Positions 29,362 to 38,863 are shown, counted from the first letter of the stretch. The stretch: DNA of 64,000 nucleotides from Bacillus sp. RO2 (GCF_012911845.1 NZ_JAAXCU010000036.1:1-64000); one strand, 5' to 3'. Numbers and translations: made by a program. The notes: generated by a model not told the origin, from the sequence alone.

Positions 29362-30510
29362 TTAGAGCCTTTCAATGATGGTTGCGTTCGCCATCCCATG
29401 CCCCTCACACATTGTCTGTAATCCGTACCTTCCACCAGTGCGTTCGAGTTCATGCATCATGCTGATCATAATCCTTGCACCGCTAGCTCCAAGAGGATGA
29501 CCTAATGCAATAGCTCCCCCGTTCGGATTAAGTTTTGCTGGATCTGCGCCGGTTTCCTTTAACCATGCCATCGGTACCGGAGCAAATGCTTCATTAACTT
29601 CGAACACATCAATGTCATCAATGGACAGGCCTGATTTTTGCAGTACTTTTTCCGTAGCCGGAATTGGCCCTGTCAGCATCAAGGTTGGATCAGACCCGAC
29701 CACCACTCTTGTATGCACTTTAAATCGCGGCTTTAATCCAAGCTCCAATGCCTTTTCCTTCGTCATCAAAAGAAGGGCAGCTGCTCCGTCACTGATCTGA
29801 CTTGCATTCCCTGCATGGATAACGCCATCTTCTTTGAACACGGTTTTTAATCCACCAAGCGCCTCAACGGATGTTTCCTTACGAGGACCGGAATCTTCCT
29901 TCATCATAAATGTCGAGCCATCCTCCAATGTCACTTCAATTGGCATAATCTCTTTTGCAAAATAACCTTCTGCTTGCGCTTTTAATGCTTTTTGGTGGCT
30001 TTCATATGAGAAGGTATCTAACTCCTCGCGGGTAAATCCGTATTTCTCCGCAATTCTTTCCGCGGATAGCCCTTGATTGATGATTTCATATTTTTCCTGC
30101 AGTCTGTCACTGAATGGCGCCTTTTGATAGTTGGATCCCATCGGCACTCTTGTCATATTCTCAACTCCGCCTGCAATGACGACGTCCATGTCACCCGAAA
30201 GAATAGCCTGTGCCGCAAAGTGGACAGCCTGTTGACTGGAGCCACATTGACGGTCAAGTGTTGTACCTGGCACTTCTATTGGAAAACCTGCAATTAAAGC
30301 GGCCACCCTTGCTATGTCCCCGGCCTGTTCTCCAGACTGAGTCACACACCCCAGGATGACGTCCTCTACAAGTGCTGCCTCAATCCCGGCACGATTAACA
30401 AGTTCCTTTAATACTTCCCCAGCCAAATCATCTGGCCTGTAATCCTTCAATAAACCCTTCCTTCTCCCGACTGGTGTTCGTACTCCTTCTACAATGACGA
30501 CTTCTCTCAT
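29362..30510 (-). CDS. Thiolase (acetyl-CoA C-acyltransferase)
   Basis: This is a 382-residue thiolase that cleaves 3-ketoacyl-CoA with CoA. The nucleophilic Cys is in TLDRQCGSSQQAV near residue 87, GGVENMTRVPM follows, and the C-terminal signature GGAIALGHPLGASGARI is near residue 340. The last motif CEGHGMANATI holds the second Cys region, where G-H replaces the more common G-G. It sits 18 bp after the acyl-CoA dehydrogenase. Confidence 0.93.
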   Translation of the reverse strand: MREVVIVEGVRTPVGRRKGLLKDYRPDDLAGEVLKELVNRAGIEAALVEDVILGCVTQSGEQAGDIARVAALIAGFPIEVPGTTLDRQCGSSQQAVHFAAQAILSGDMDVVIAGGVENMTRVPMGSNYQKAPFSDRLQEKYEIINQGLSAERIAEKYGFTREELDTFSYESHQKALKAQAEGYFAKEIMPIEVTLEDGSTFMMKEDSGPRKETSVEALGGLKTVFKEDGVIHAGNASQISDGAAALLLMTKEKALELGLKPRFKVHTRVVVGSDPTLMLTGPIPATEKVLQKSGLSIDDIDVFEVNEAFAPVPMAWLKETGADPAKLNPNGGAIALGHPLGASGARIMISMMHELERTGGRYGLQTMCEGHGMANATIIERL

Positions 30511-30528
30511 GGTGAAAAATCTCCCTTC

Positions 30529-31704
30529 CTACAACCCTAAATTTTTGGCAATGATTGTTTTCATAATGTCATTGGTCCCTGCATAAATACTTGCAACTGG
30601 AATGTCACGATATCTTCTTGCAATCTTGTATTCTTCCATATATCCGTAACCGCCATGAAGCTGCATACACTGGGTTGCAATGTTCCTTGCAATCTCTGTG
30701 AGCTTCCATTTCGCCATCGATACCTTTGTCACCACATCTTCCCCGGCAATATGATCGGCGATGAGCTGGTCCAGAAAAGCTCTTCCCATCTCTACTTCTG
30801 TTGCCATTTCCGCTATTTTAAACTGAGTATTCTGAAATTGACTGACAGGTCTGCCGAACGCTTCCCTGCTTTTTACATAGTCAATCGTGGATTGCAGCAT
30901 TTCTTCAGAAGCGACCTGGGCTCCAATGCCCACCAACAGCCTTTCTTGCTGCAATTTATCCATTAAGTATAGGAACCCGCGACCTTCTTCACCAAGGAGG
31001 TTTTCCTTAGGAACCTTACAATCCTCAAAAAATAATTCTGAAGTATCTTGAGAATGTAAACCTACTTTGTCAAGCTTCCGTCCTCTAGAAAAGCCTGGAT
31101 GTCCCCTTTCGATTACAAGCAGACTAACTCCTTTATGCTGAGGGCGAATTTCTGTGTCCGTCTTCACTGCCACAATCACTATATCGGCATGGATGCCATT
31201 TGTGATGAACGTTTTAGCACCATTAACAATATAATGGTCCCCTTCTAGTCTTGCAGTTGTCTTGATATTTGCTAAATCCGATCCCGTACCAGGTTCTGTC
31301 ATTGCAATAGCCGTAATAGTTCTTCCAGACACACAGGAAGGCAACCATCTCTGCTTCTGCTCCTCTGTCCCAAAGCTTGTAATATAAGGAACCACGATAT
31401 CGTTGTGAAGTGCAACGCCAATTAGGCCAGTTCCGACACGCTCTAGTTCTTCGTTAATGACGACGGAATAACCCCAGTCCGTCTCACTTCCACCGTATTT
31501 TTCATCGATATCAGGGCAAAGGTAGCCCTGTTCTCCCATCTTTGTCCAGAAAGAACGAGGTATGATGCGATCACTTTCCCATTCATCATAAAAAGGAACT
31601 GCCTCTCTTTCTAAAAACTTGCGCAAAGACTTTCTGAATTGTTGATGGTCCTCTGTTAAATATGGATGTTTTCTTGGTTCTCTTTTTGCTGAAAGCGATT
31701 TCAA
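30529..31704 (-). CDS. Acyl-CoA dehydrogenase
   Basis: An FAD-dependent alpha,beta-dehydrogenase of acyl-CoA. AMTEPGTGSDLANIKTTA is signature 1, and QLHGGYGYMEEYKIARRYRD is signature 2. The catalytic Glu is expected in the following IYAGTNDIM segment, where the residue aligned with Glu appears to be Ala/Gly; in this subgroup the base can lie elsewhere. The start is TTG behind GGTGGAG. The 391 residues are normal. It follows the first ligase by 12 bp and would pass electrons to ETF, which is not in the window. Confidence 0.93.
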   Translation of the reverse strand: MKSLSAKREPRKHPYLTEDHQQFRKSLRKFLEREAVPFYDEWESDRIIPRSFWTKMGEQGYLCPDIDEKYGGSETDWGYSVVINEELERVGTGLIGVALHNDIVVPYITSFGTEEQKQRWLPSCVSGRTITAIAMTEPGTGSDLANIKTTARLEGDHYIVNGAKTFITNGIHADIVIVAVKTDTEIRPQHKGVSLLVIERGHPGFSRGRKLDKVGLHSQDTSELFFEDCKVPKENLLGEEGRGFLYLMDKLQQERLLVGIGAQVASEEMLQSTIDYVKSREAFGRPVSQFQNTQFKIAEMATEVEMGRAFLDQLIADHIAGEDVVTKVSMAKWKLTEIARNIATQCMQLHGGYGYMEEYKIARRYRDIPVASIYAGTNDIMKTIIAKNLGL

Positions 31705-31716
31705 AATACTCCACCC

Positions 31717-33240
31717 CTATGCTTTTACTTGATTAAATTGCTGTCTCAGTTGATATTTCAGTATTTTTCCAGAAGCATTTCTCGGTAGCATCTCTTCCAC
31801 AAATATTCTACGTGGAACCTTGTAGCCTGCAAGCTTTTGACGGCAGAACTGTTTTAATTCCTCTTTATTGACCACTTGATCCTTATGAGGAACCACGACT
31901 GCACATACCGCTTCTCCCCATACCTCATCCGGCAGTCCGATAATAGCCGCCTCAAGAATTTGAGGGTGTTCGTACAACACTTCCTCTACTTCAATAGAAT
32001 AGACGTTTTCCCCTCCTGAGATAATCATGTCTTTTTTGCGGTCCACTAAGGTGATATAACCTTCTTCGTCAACGGTGGCCAAATCTCCTGTATATAACCA
32101 CCCATCTTTTAACGCAGCTTTTGTTTCTTCCGGTTTTTTATAATATTCTTTCATGATGGATTCACCTTTAAGGACAAATTCTCCCACTGCACCAACTTCA
32201 ATGTCCATACCGGTTTCATCGACAACTCTCGCTTCTGTTAGAAATGAAGGTTTCCCATTTTTCCCGAGGTGTTTTTTGTGACCGTTAGGATCCAATAATA
32301 TACCGTTTGGACCAGCCTCCGTTAAACCGCATAGATTGAAGAATTGATGATTTTTAAATAAATTCATGCTCTTTTTTACAAGCTCTGGAGCCATTGGTGC
32401 CGCTCCATAACCACATCGCTTGATGGAGGAGAGGTCATAGCTATCAGCATTAGGTACCTGTAAAAGAAAATTGAACATGGCCGGCACTCCAAAGAAATGA
32501 GTGATCTTATGTTCCTGTATCGCTTGGAGTGTATGAACTGGATGAAAATCACGATGAATGAAGTGTGTCGCCCCAAGTACCGTTCCCGATACAAGGAATA
32601 AATTCAGTTGTGCAGAATGAAACAACGGTGCAATATGTAAAAAGCGCTCTTGCTGATTGATGCCCATACTGATCATCATAGAAAGGCCTACATTGAAGAT
32701 TCTTCTGTGGTCAAACAAAGCACCTTTCGGACGTCCGGTCGTACCAGAAGTGTACAGAATTTCTAAATCATCCGTTTCCAGCACTTCCACTTTTGGATCC
32801 TTTTCATTGGTTGAAAGTACTTCCTTATAAGACCGGTTTTCAGCAATGGTTGGCGTTCCTACCACAATTACATTTTCCACAACACTGCCTGCGATTGCCT
32901 TTGCAATAGTTCCTTCAAATTCTTCGTCACAGATTACTACTTTCGCTTCTGCCTGCCCTAAAATATATTGAATTTCAGAGGAGGTTAAACGGAAGTTCAT
33001 CGGTACGATAACGGCACCTATTTTTGCACCTGCAAAATAAGAGAAAACAAAGGTATCCGAGTTTTTCATCATGAAAGCCACTTTGTCGCCTTTGGAGATA
33101 CCCAGCTTTAACAGTCCGTGAGAGAGTTTATTTACTTCCCTATTGAACTGGTCGTAATTATACTGTCTCCCTTCACAATCAATAGCAAGCTTCTCTGGTA
33201 CTTTTCTGGCATTTTGAGATAAATACATTCCAATGTTCAT
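31717..33240 (-). CDS. Acyl-CoA synthetase, first gene of the sigma-54 cluster
   Basis: An ANL-superfamily ligase (507 aa) with P-loop YTSGTTGRPKGA, CGLTEAGP, DGWLYTGDLATVDEEGYI, the hinge DRKKDMIISGGENVYS and the terminal Lys in NASGKILKYQLRQ. AGGGAGGA precedes the ATG. A -24/-12 promoter lies 38-53 bp upstream, so this gene leads the operon. It resembles the ligase at 27622-29196 in organisation, suggesting duplication within the cluster with divergent substrates. Confidence 0.93.
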   Translation of the reverse strand: MNIGMYLSQNARKVPEKLAIDCEGRQYNYDQFNREVNKLSHGLLKLGISKGDKVAFMMKNSDTFVFSYFAGAKIGAVIVPMNFRLTSSEIQYILGQAEAKVVICDEEFEGTIAKAIAGSVVENVIVVGTPTIAENRSYKEVLSTNEKDPKVEVLETDDLEILYTSGTTGRPKGALFDHRRIFNVGLSMMISMGINQQERFLHIAPLFHSAQLNLFLVSGTVLGATHFIHRDFHPVHTLQAIQEHKITHFFGVPAMFNFLLQVPNADSYDLSSIKRCGYGAAPMAPELVKKSMNLFKNHQFFNLCGLTEAGPNGILLDPNGHKKHLGKNGKPSFLTEARVVDETGMDIEVGAVGEFVLKGESIMKEYYKKPEETKAALKDGWLYTGDLATVDEEGYITLVDRKKDMIISGGENVYSIEVEEVLYEHPQILEAAIIGLPDEVWGEAVCAVVVPHKDQVVNKEELKQFCRQKLAGYKVPRRIFVEEMLPRNASGKILKYQLRQQFNQVKA

Positions 33241-33277
33241 ACACTTTCCTCCCTTTTATTTTATACAACTTTATTTA

Positions 33278-33293
33278 TGCAAGAAGTATGCCA
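33278..33293 (-). promoter_or_regulatory. Sigma-54 (SigL) promoter of the acyl-CoA cluster
   Basis: TGGCATACTTCTTGCA on the minus strand matches the consensus TGGCACGNNNNTTGCW with exact -24 GG / -12 GC spacing. The gene upstream encodes a sigma-54 activator, which makes the match meaningful. Confidence 0.87.
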
Positions 33294-33356
33294 TGACTGG
33301 TAGTTTGTTTAAAAGGGGTTGCTTACTTCTCCATTAGCTTCTATATGAAAAAAAGC

Positions 33357-33442
33357 GTCCAATATCTGGACACTTCTGTACAAACACTTTTGTTTTCCAA
33401 TTGATATTTGTCCGAAGGGAGGATGGAAGTGTCCGAACAAAA
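33357..33442 (-). promoter_or_regulatory. Candidate activator binding region upstream of the -24/-12 promoter
   Basis: On the minus strand, TTCGGACA occurs twice with start-to-start spacing of 21 bp (between 33436 and 33408). GTCCA-GATAT-TGGAC forms an inverted repeat at 33357-33371. They lie about 65-145 bp before the promoter, where enhancer-binding proteins usually bind. No more than position and symmetry support this. Confidence 0.45.
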
Positions 33443-33484
33443 TTATACTAACAAAAATAGAGGCTTCCCCATCAAAACTGCCAT

Positions 33485-33515
33485 AAAAGGCGAATACCTA
33501 AAGAATCCGCCTTTT
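33485..33515 (-). terminator. Terminator of the sigma-54 activator gene
   Basis: AAAAGGCG and CGCCTTTT form a stem just after the stop codon on the minus strand. It separates the regulator from the operon it likely controls. Confidence 0.75.
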
Positions 33516-33521
33516 CACCAT

Positions 33522-35270
33522 TTAATTCTCAATCAACTGGTACTTCCTCAATTTATCATAAAGACTTGACCTGCTGATTCCTAACATCTTCGCAGCTTTG
33601 GCTTTATTACCTTTTGTTTTTGTCAAAGCTGATTCAATGGCACGCCGCTCTGCACTCTCAACCATCGACTCTTCATGCGTAGCCGCAACTTCTTCCACTA
33701 ACATGTGCGCACTTCCGAGCATATAGTCCGGGAGATCTTCTACTTTAATCTTCCCATGCTCCGCAAAAGTCATCGCCCTCTCCATCACATTTCGAAGTTC
33801 ACGTACATTTCCTGGCCAGTGATAAGACATCAAGATATGTTTTGCCTGTGGCTCGAAACCAGTAATGCTCGTACCAATAATCCCGTTTAGGTCACTCATC
33901 AATTTTTCGGATAGAATTTGTATATCCCTCATCCTTTCCCGTAGAGGTGGAATGAATAGAGAAATGACATTCAAACGGTAATAAAGATCTTCGCGGAACG
34001 TCCCTTCCTTCACCATTTCTTCCAAGTTACGATTGGTAGCTGCGATTATTCTTACATCTACATGAATCCTTTTCGTACCGCCTACTCGATAGAATTCTCT
34101 CTCTTGAAGCACCCTTAATAGCTTGGCCTGGAGATTCAAGGACATGTCCCCTATTTCATCTAAAAATAAGGTGCCACCATTTGCTAAGTCGAACTTTCCA
34201 ATTTTCCCTTTAGATCTGGCCCCTGTAAACGCACCATCTTCATATCCAAAAAACTCGGATTCTAACAGATCTTCTGGTATCGCTGCACAGTTCACCACAA
34301 CAAATTTTCCATCTTTCCTAGCGGAACTGTTATGAGCCGCATGTGCAAATAGCTCCTTACCTGTCCCGCTCTCCCCTCTGATTAATATGGTAGAACGACC
34401 TTTGGCTGCTTTTGCCGCACTCTTTTTTATTTTTTCCATTACAGGGTTCTCGGTTATGATATGATCCCAAGTAAATCTTGCACTCTCGGATTTTTTCAGT
34501 TCTGTATGATAGAAGCTTGCTTTGTTTTCTGCCTTTTGAAGTCTTTTAAAAAGTTCATTGACTTCATTCAGCTGCCTGTACATAATCTTCACAATTGCAC
34601 CGACCATACGTCCTTCTTGCAAAACCGGAATGCGATGGATAATATACTTGATTCCATTGATTTCATGGAAATCGCTAACTTCCGCTTCTTCGGTTTCAAA
34701 AATTTTTGATAGTTGAAAGTGTGGAAATACCTTATCTGTTTTTTTATGTAATACATCCTTATACTCCATGTTGAACAATTCCAAAAGTGAAGGGCTGACC
34801 ATTTGAATCGTTTGTGTATCGTCTGCCAATAATATTCCATCATAAGCATGATCCATTGCAGTCTGTAGCGATTGCTTCAAATTTAATGTTCTGGTAACAT
34901 TCAGAAGGCCCATCACCATTTCCGCTTTGGTAAATAGACCAAGGACTCTATTTTCAGCATCAACAACGACACCAGTTCCTACTGAACTATTTCGAACAAT
35001 TTCCTGCAATTCTTTAAACGGAGTATCCTCCTTTAATGAATAGACATCTTTTTTGATGAAATCCTTGATCGGAGTAGTGAGCGTCTTCTCCTGTTTCACC
35101 ATTTGAAAAAGTCTACTTCTTGTAAAGACACCGATTAATTTTTCATCTTTGTCCACAACAGGCAAGATACTATATTTTTCTTCATTCATTATGTTTAATG
35201 CGTCTGCGAGTGTTGTGCTTTCTTTTATTTGATATGGAATTGGCGTTATCATTTCTTTTAAGGAGATCAC
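33522..35270 (-). CDS. Sigma-54-dependent activator with CBS pair, PAS, AAA+ and Fis domains
   Basis: The order is two CBS motifs (residues 1-120), a PAS sensor (about 130-240), the AAA+ domain (about 270-505) and a Fis-type HTH (last 40 residues, KAKAAKMLGISRSSLYDKLRKY). Walker A is GESGTGKE near residue 300, the sigma-54 contact loop is GAFTGA near 348, and Walker B is TLFLDEIGD. It should drive sigma-54 RNA polymerase at the promoter 230 bp downstream. CBS pairs often bind adenine nucleotides, so energy state may be one input and a PAS ligand another (inference). Length 582. Confidence 0.93.
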   Translation of the reverse strand: MISLKEMITPIPYQIKESTTLADALNIMNEEKYSILPVVDKDEKLIGVFTRSRLFQMVKQEKTLTTPIKDFIKKDVYSLKEDTPFKELQEIVRNSSVGTGVVVDAENRVLGLFTKAEMVMGLLNVTRTLNLKQSLQTAMDHAYDGILLADDTQTIQMVSPSLLELFNMEYKDVLHKKTDKVFPHFQLSKIFETEEAEVSDFHEINGIKYIIHRIPVLQEGRMVGAIVKIMYRQLNEVNELFKRLQKAENKASFYHTELKKSESARFTWDHIITENPVMEKIKKSAAKAAKGRSTILIRGESGTGKELFAHAAHNSSARKDGKFVVVNCAAIPEDLLESEFFGYEDGAFTGARSKGKIGKFDLANGGTLFLDEIGDMSLNLQAKLLRVLQEREFYRVGGTKRIHVDVRIIAATNRNLEEMVKEGTFREDLYYRLNVISLFIPPLRERMRDIQILSEKLMSDLNGIIGTSITGFEPQAKHILMSYHWPGNVRELRNVMERAMTFAEHGKIKVEDLPDYMLGSAHMLVEEVAATHEESMVESAERRAIESALTKTKGNKAKAAKMLGISRSSLYDKLRKYQLIEN

Positions 35271-35368
35271 AGACTTTCCACCTTCTTGTCACAATGTAAC
35301 TCTATTGTAGCTTATTTTTGTATTTTTTTGAATATTTTATCTTTTTAACAGATAAAACTTCCACTATC

Positions 35369-35457
35369 GCTGAACTCCGTTCCAGGCGCTTCGCTTTCCA
35401 TGGGCGGTCGGGAGCCTTCCTCCCATAGGAGTCTGCGCGCCTTCCACTACGTTCAGC
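35369..35457. repeat. Palindromic intergenic repeat, copy 3 (hairpin form)
   Basis: GCTGAAC at one end and GTTCAGC at the other form inverted ends, with AGGCGC and GCGCCT inside them, so the whole 89-bp unit can fold back. TTCCAGGCGCTTCGCTTTCC links it to copies 1 and 2. The unit lies between the activator gene and the type VII cluster. No coding frame there is credible. Confidence 0.8.
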
Positions 35458-35497
35458 TAGGTTACTATTATACAGATTGGTCACACTAACACAATCA

Positions 35498-35525
35498 ACC
35501 CCCCTCTCATGTTGAGAAGGGGGGT
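35498..35525. terminator. Terminator of the type VII secretion operon
   Basis: ACCCCCC-TCTC and GAGA-A-GGGGGGT pair around a five-base loop. It lies five bases beyond the essA stop codon. There is no long T-run, so termination strength is uncertain. Confidence 0.65.
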
Positions 35526-35529
35526 CGTG

Positions 35530-36027
35530 TTATGCTTTTCCTTTTGCCATTCTTGGTAGGATGATTGCTAGCATTAGGATCAAGGCTATGGCTAGGAATC
35601 CGTATAATAGAATGGTTATGCTGTTGGTTTTGGACGAGCTATCGGAGGCAACGGCCGTTTGGTACCTTGAGTTGTCTTCTTGTGTAAATAGTTTCCACTC
35701 TTGAGAGGTAGCTTGGATGGTGGTAGATTTTTTTTCACCTGTCATAAATAAAGTTCCGACGAAGTCCTCTTCCTCTTTTTTTTTCCGTTTTTTGAAAGTT
35801 AGTAGCTTCTGTTCTTCTGGTACAGATTCCCTGCGTTCATTGAGATTATTTTCACGCAGGAAATCGGTATTTTCTTTGAAATCCTTTTTCTCATAACTGT
35901 TCGGCTCGAGAGATTCAATATCAGATTCAGCCATAGTAACTATCCCGTTTAACGGCAGTAAAGCAGTCAGTACACATATTGATATTAAAAGTAATGCAAC
36001 CTTAGCCTTCATAAGCTTCATCTTCAT
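35530..36027 (-). CDS. essA: Type VII secretion protein EssA (YueC-like)
   Basis: The small membrane component of the type VIIb system, in the position of B. subtilis yueC. The N-terminal signal-like helix ALLLISICVLTALLPL precedes a charged extracellular region rich in KKRKKKEEEDF, and a C-terminal TM helix ILLYGFLAIALILMLAIIL ends the protein. It overlaps the end of esaA. Three ATG codons lie close together (36027, 36021, 36012) and no clear Shine-Dalgarno selects among them. Length 165. Confidence 0.88.
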   Translation of the reverse strand: MKMKLMKAKVALLLISICVLTALLPLNGIVTMAESDIESLEPNSYEKKDFKENTDFLRENNLNERRESVPEEQKLLTFKKRKKKEEEDFVGTLFMTGEKKSTTIQATSQEWKLFTQEDNSRYQTAVASDSSSKTNSITILLYGFLAIALILMLAIILPRMAKGKA

Positions 36028-38863
36028 TCTTTTTATCGTTACTACTCTTAAATAATTTCACCATTTGCGGTAAAACAAGAAGCAACAAGAGAATGACGAT
36101 TAAGGTGATTACCGCTGTCATAAAGAGTGAGCTAGTGCCGTATTGAATGGACATGTACACGCGTGACATTGGATCTTCATAATTAATATTTGGAGCGGTC
36201 AGTGTAAGGAATGGGCTGATAAAGAAAATAATCAGACCAACACTTGCAATCCATCCGACTAATTTGCCCATGCTGAACCCTGCAAGCACCACAGCAGAAG
36301 CAGCAGTAAGCAAAAGGATGGTAAAGATGGACCATTGTATCGCACGATCTTCTGCTAATGGATAGATGTTTAAACCATATAGGCTGATGATCAAGCCAAC
36401 AATGATATTTAATAGAATAAACATAGAACCTTGCACGAGCATTGGTGCACTGTTGAAATAGTGGCTGAAATACCCGATTAATAGACTGCTAATTAAAATA
36501 ATTGCAAGTACTACAACTGGAGGAATTCTATTATCCTCTGTGCCGCTCGCCGCATCTCCGCTTATTTGCAACGGATTAGAAAGGTGCTCATAAACAGGCC
36601 CATTTTTCTGTCCGTCCACATAAGCATTTCCTAGGACATTAAAGATATCATCTCTATACATTCTAGTTGCATCTACATTCTCTGCCCACTTGGCATTCAG
36701 TGTGTCTGCATCATTTTGTACATTTTCTACATTTGTTTGAAGCTCTGTCGTATAAGAGACAATGTTGGACTGACTTTCCCCTACGGAAGTGACCAGCTCA
36801 TTCAATGTCAATAATTCCTGGCTAATAGTCTGCTGTCTTGTAACTACTGTATTGCCATCATTACCATTCGTTGGAGTTGGCTCATTACTAGCAAATAATT
36901 GAACCTGCTCCATAACATTGTTTGCACTCTCTTCAAGGGAAGAAATGTCGTTCATGATAGCTGTTTGCTGCTCTTCAACATTTGCTCTGTATTCTTCCAT
37001 GAAGACTTTGAAATTGTCCTGAAGGGCTTGCATCTGTTCCATGGTAGATGGTAGGGCAGCTGTAATACTGTTCCATTCTTCTTGTTCCGGGTCGGACACA
37101 TTCAAAATGGTTTGGATATCTTCAAGTAATGCTTCCACATCTTCAGAAACATCCCGATTTAATGTTTGTTCGTATTGAACAAGAGAAGCATGATAATTCA
37201 ATAGATCCTTGGTGTTACTATTTTTGATTTCCTGTTTAAATATAGTATCTAATCGCTTCTTTCTTTCTTCACTCTCAATCTGATCTAGGATTCCTTGTTC
37301 TTGCTTTTCAATTTCATTAATAACTGTTTGAAGGTTATTGGATAAGGATTCTTTATCCCCTTCTAAAGACTCAATTACTTCTTCTAGTTCAGAAATCTGT
37401 TCCAGATATCCAATTATTTCTTCTTCTAATGCTTGCTTTTCTACTTCCAGCTGCTCAATTATCTTCAATAATGGATTTTCATCTTCTAATCCTTTAAGAC
37501 TTTCTTCAACAGCAGATATTCTTGAAGAAAGACTTTCTAAAGGGCTTAGAACTGTCATTACTTCTTCTGGAACTATTTCTCCCAGGTTATCAATATTTGT
37601 TTTGATCGTGTTCATATCAGTAGCAATTGCATTTAATTCTTTGATTTCATTCTCAAAACTTCTGTTTTCTGGAACCTCTACTTCGGATTCATTATCCTTC
37701 ACTTCATTATTAGTCGAAGTGGTTATAGCTGAGTTAGGATTTTCTGGCTTTCCTGGTTCTTTTTCGCCTTCCTTTTTAAGTTCATCTTTAAGATTCTCTA
37801 TCGTTACTTCCAACTCACTTAGGTCCGCATTCTTTTGTGACAAAGCAATTTGTTCTTGTTGTTCAAAAAATGCTTGCATATCACCTGCTTGCCTGTCAAC
37901 TTCTGACTTTCTTAGTTCAGAAAGCTCGGAAAGCGCGGTATTGTTACTCTCCATGCTGCTATTAACGGATTCAAGCCCGTTATTGATCTCTGTACCTTCT
38001 TGAGACAAATAATCTTGTACCTGTGCATGTCTGGATGGTTGAGCCGTTGCTAAGAGCTGAATACTTCCCATACTCTCATCCTGCAGTTCTTGTAACATCA
38101 ATTGTTGGTTATCTTGATATTCTCTAAATTCTTCAACAAACTGCACAAAAGATGTTAGGTTGTCTTCGAACTGTTGAACTGTGTTTTCTCTTCCCGGTGC
38201 GTCTTGGCTGACAGTTGCAACGGTTGATTGGAGGCTTTCGAGCATCGAACGCTGTCTTTCAATTTCAGATGCAAGATTTAAGGAAGTAGGTTTGTAGAAT
38301 GCTAGCATGGCATTCTGGAAATCTATTTCCTTTTGCAAAATCGTATCGAAATGAGTTCGGACGTTTTCTAAGTCCTGTGAAACATATGTCCAATAAAGCG
38401 TTGAAATTCTACTATTGACCTTACTAGTCGCTTTTTCTATTTCGCGAAGCACCTTCTCGCGATCAATGACATTCAATTGATCTTGAACCGTGTATTCAAA
38501 GTTCGCTTTTTCGGGCTGATTACTTTCATAGGTCATAATGTTGGTAGAGAAATTGGAAGGAATATAAACAACTGCATCATATTTGGAATCCTTCAGGCCA
38601 TTGACTGCCGCACTCCGACCGATTACCGTCCATTCATATTTAGAATCTTCCTCAAAAATGGAGGAAATCTCCTTTCCAAACTCAAGGGCCTTATCATCCT
38701 TTTCCATTCCTGTGTCTTCATTTACTACTGCAATTACTCTTGAAGCAGTTCTTTTCACTTCCATAGGGTTTTCCCCGACAGATCCAAAGAATAATGCAGG
38801 TGTCACGAGGATTAGGAGAATAACCAACACCATTTTTATGAGATAGGTGGTTTTTCCCGTCAT
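36002..38863 (-). CDS. esaA: Type VII secretion protein EsaA (YueB-like)
   Basis: A large membrane protein with one N-terminal TM helix (LIKMVLVILLILVTPALFF), about 750 extracellular residues rich in coiled coil (Glu/Gln-rich LEVEKQALEEEIIGYLEQI and similar), and a cluster of about six C-terminal TM helices. The B. subtilis homologue YueB is the SPP1 phage receptor. I start at the ATG at 38863, which overlaps the essC stop as ATGA behind AAAGGAAGG; an upstream ATG at 38890 is inside essC. The protein is then 953 residues. Confidence 0.93.
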   Translation of the reverse strand: MTGKTTYLIKMVLVILLILVTPALFFGSVGENPMEVKRTASRVIAVVNEDTGMEKDDKALEFGKEISSIFEEDSKYEWTVIGRSAAVNGLKDSKYDAVVYIPSNFSTNIMTYESNQPEKANFEYTVQDQLNVIDREKVLREIEKATSKVNSRISTLYWTYVSQDLENVRTHFDTILQKEIDFQNAMLAFYKPTSLNLASEIERQRSMLESLQSTVATVSQDAPGRENTVQQFEDNLTSFVQFVEEFREYQDNQQLMLQELQDESMGSIQLLATAQPSRHAQVQDYLSQEGTEINNGLESVNSSMESNNTALSELSELRKSEVDRQAGDMQAFFEQQEQIALSQKNADLSELEVTIENLKDELKKEGEKEPGKPENPNSAITTSTNNEVKDNESEVEVPENRSFENEIKELNAIATDMNTIKTNIDNLGEIVPEEVMTVLSPLESLSSRISAVEESLKGLEDENPLLKIIEQLEVEKQALEEEIIGYLEQISELEEVIESLEGDKESLSNNLQTVINEIEKQEQGILDQIESEERKKRLDTIFKQEIKNSNTKDLLNYHASLVQYEQTLNRDVSEDVEALLEDIQTILNVSDPEQEEWNSITAALPSTMEQMQALQDNFKVFMEEYRANVEEQQTAIMNDISSLEESANNVMEQVQLFASNEPTPTNGNDGNTVVTRQQTISQELLTLNELVTSVGESQSNIVSYTTELQTNVENVQNDADTLNAKWAENVDATRMYRDDIFNVLGNAYVDGQKNGPVYEHLSNPLQISGDAASGTEDNRIPPVVVLAIILISSLLIGYFSHYFNSAPMLVQGSMFILLNIIVGLIISLYGLNIYPLAEDRAIQWSIFTILLLTAASAVVLAGFSMGKLVGWIASVGLIIFFISPFLTLTAPNINYEDPMSRVYMSIQYGTSSLFMTAVITLIVILLLLLVLPQMVKLFKSSNDKKNEDEAYEG

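Noticed and set aside
35302-35484. 60-codon reading frame across the repeat
   Set aside because: It translates the palindromic repeat, has no ribosome site and a residue composition rich in Arg and Gly, so it is a chance frame.
37338-38003. 221-codon plus-strand frame inside esaA
   Set aside because: It is antisense to the coiled-coil part of EsaA. The Ser/Leu-rich translation is what Glu/Gln-rich coding gives on the other strand.
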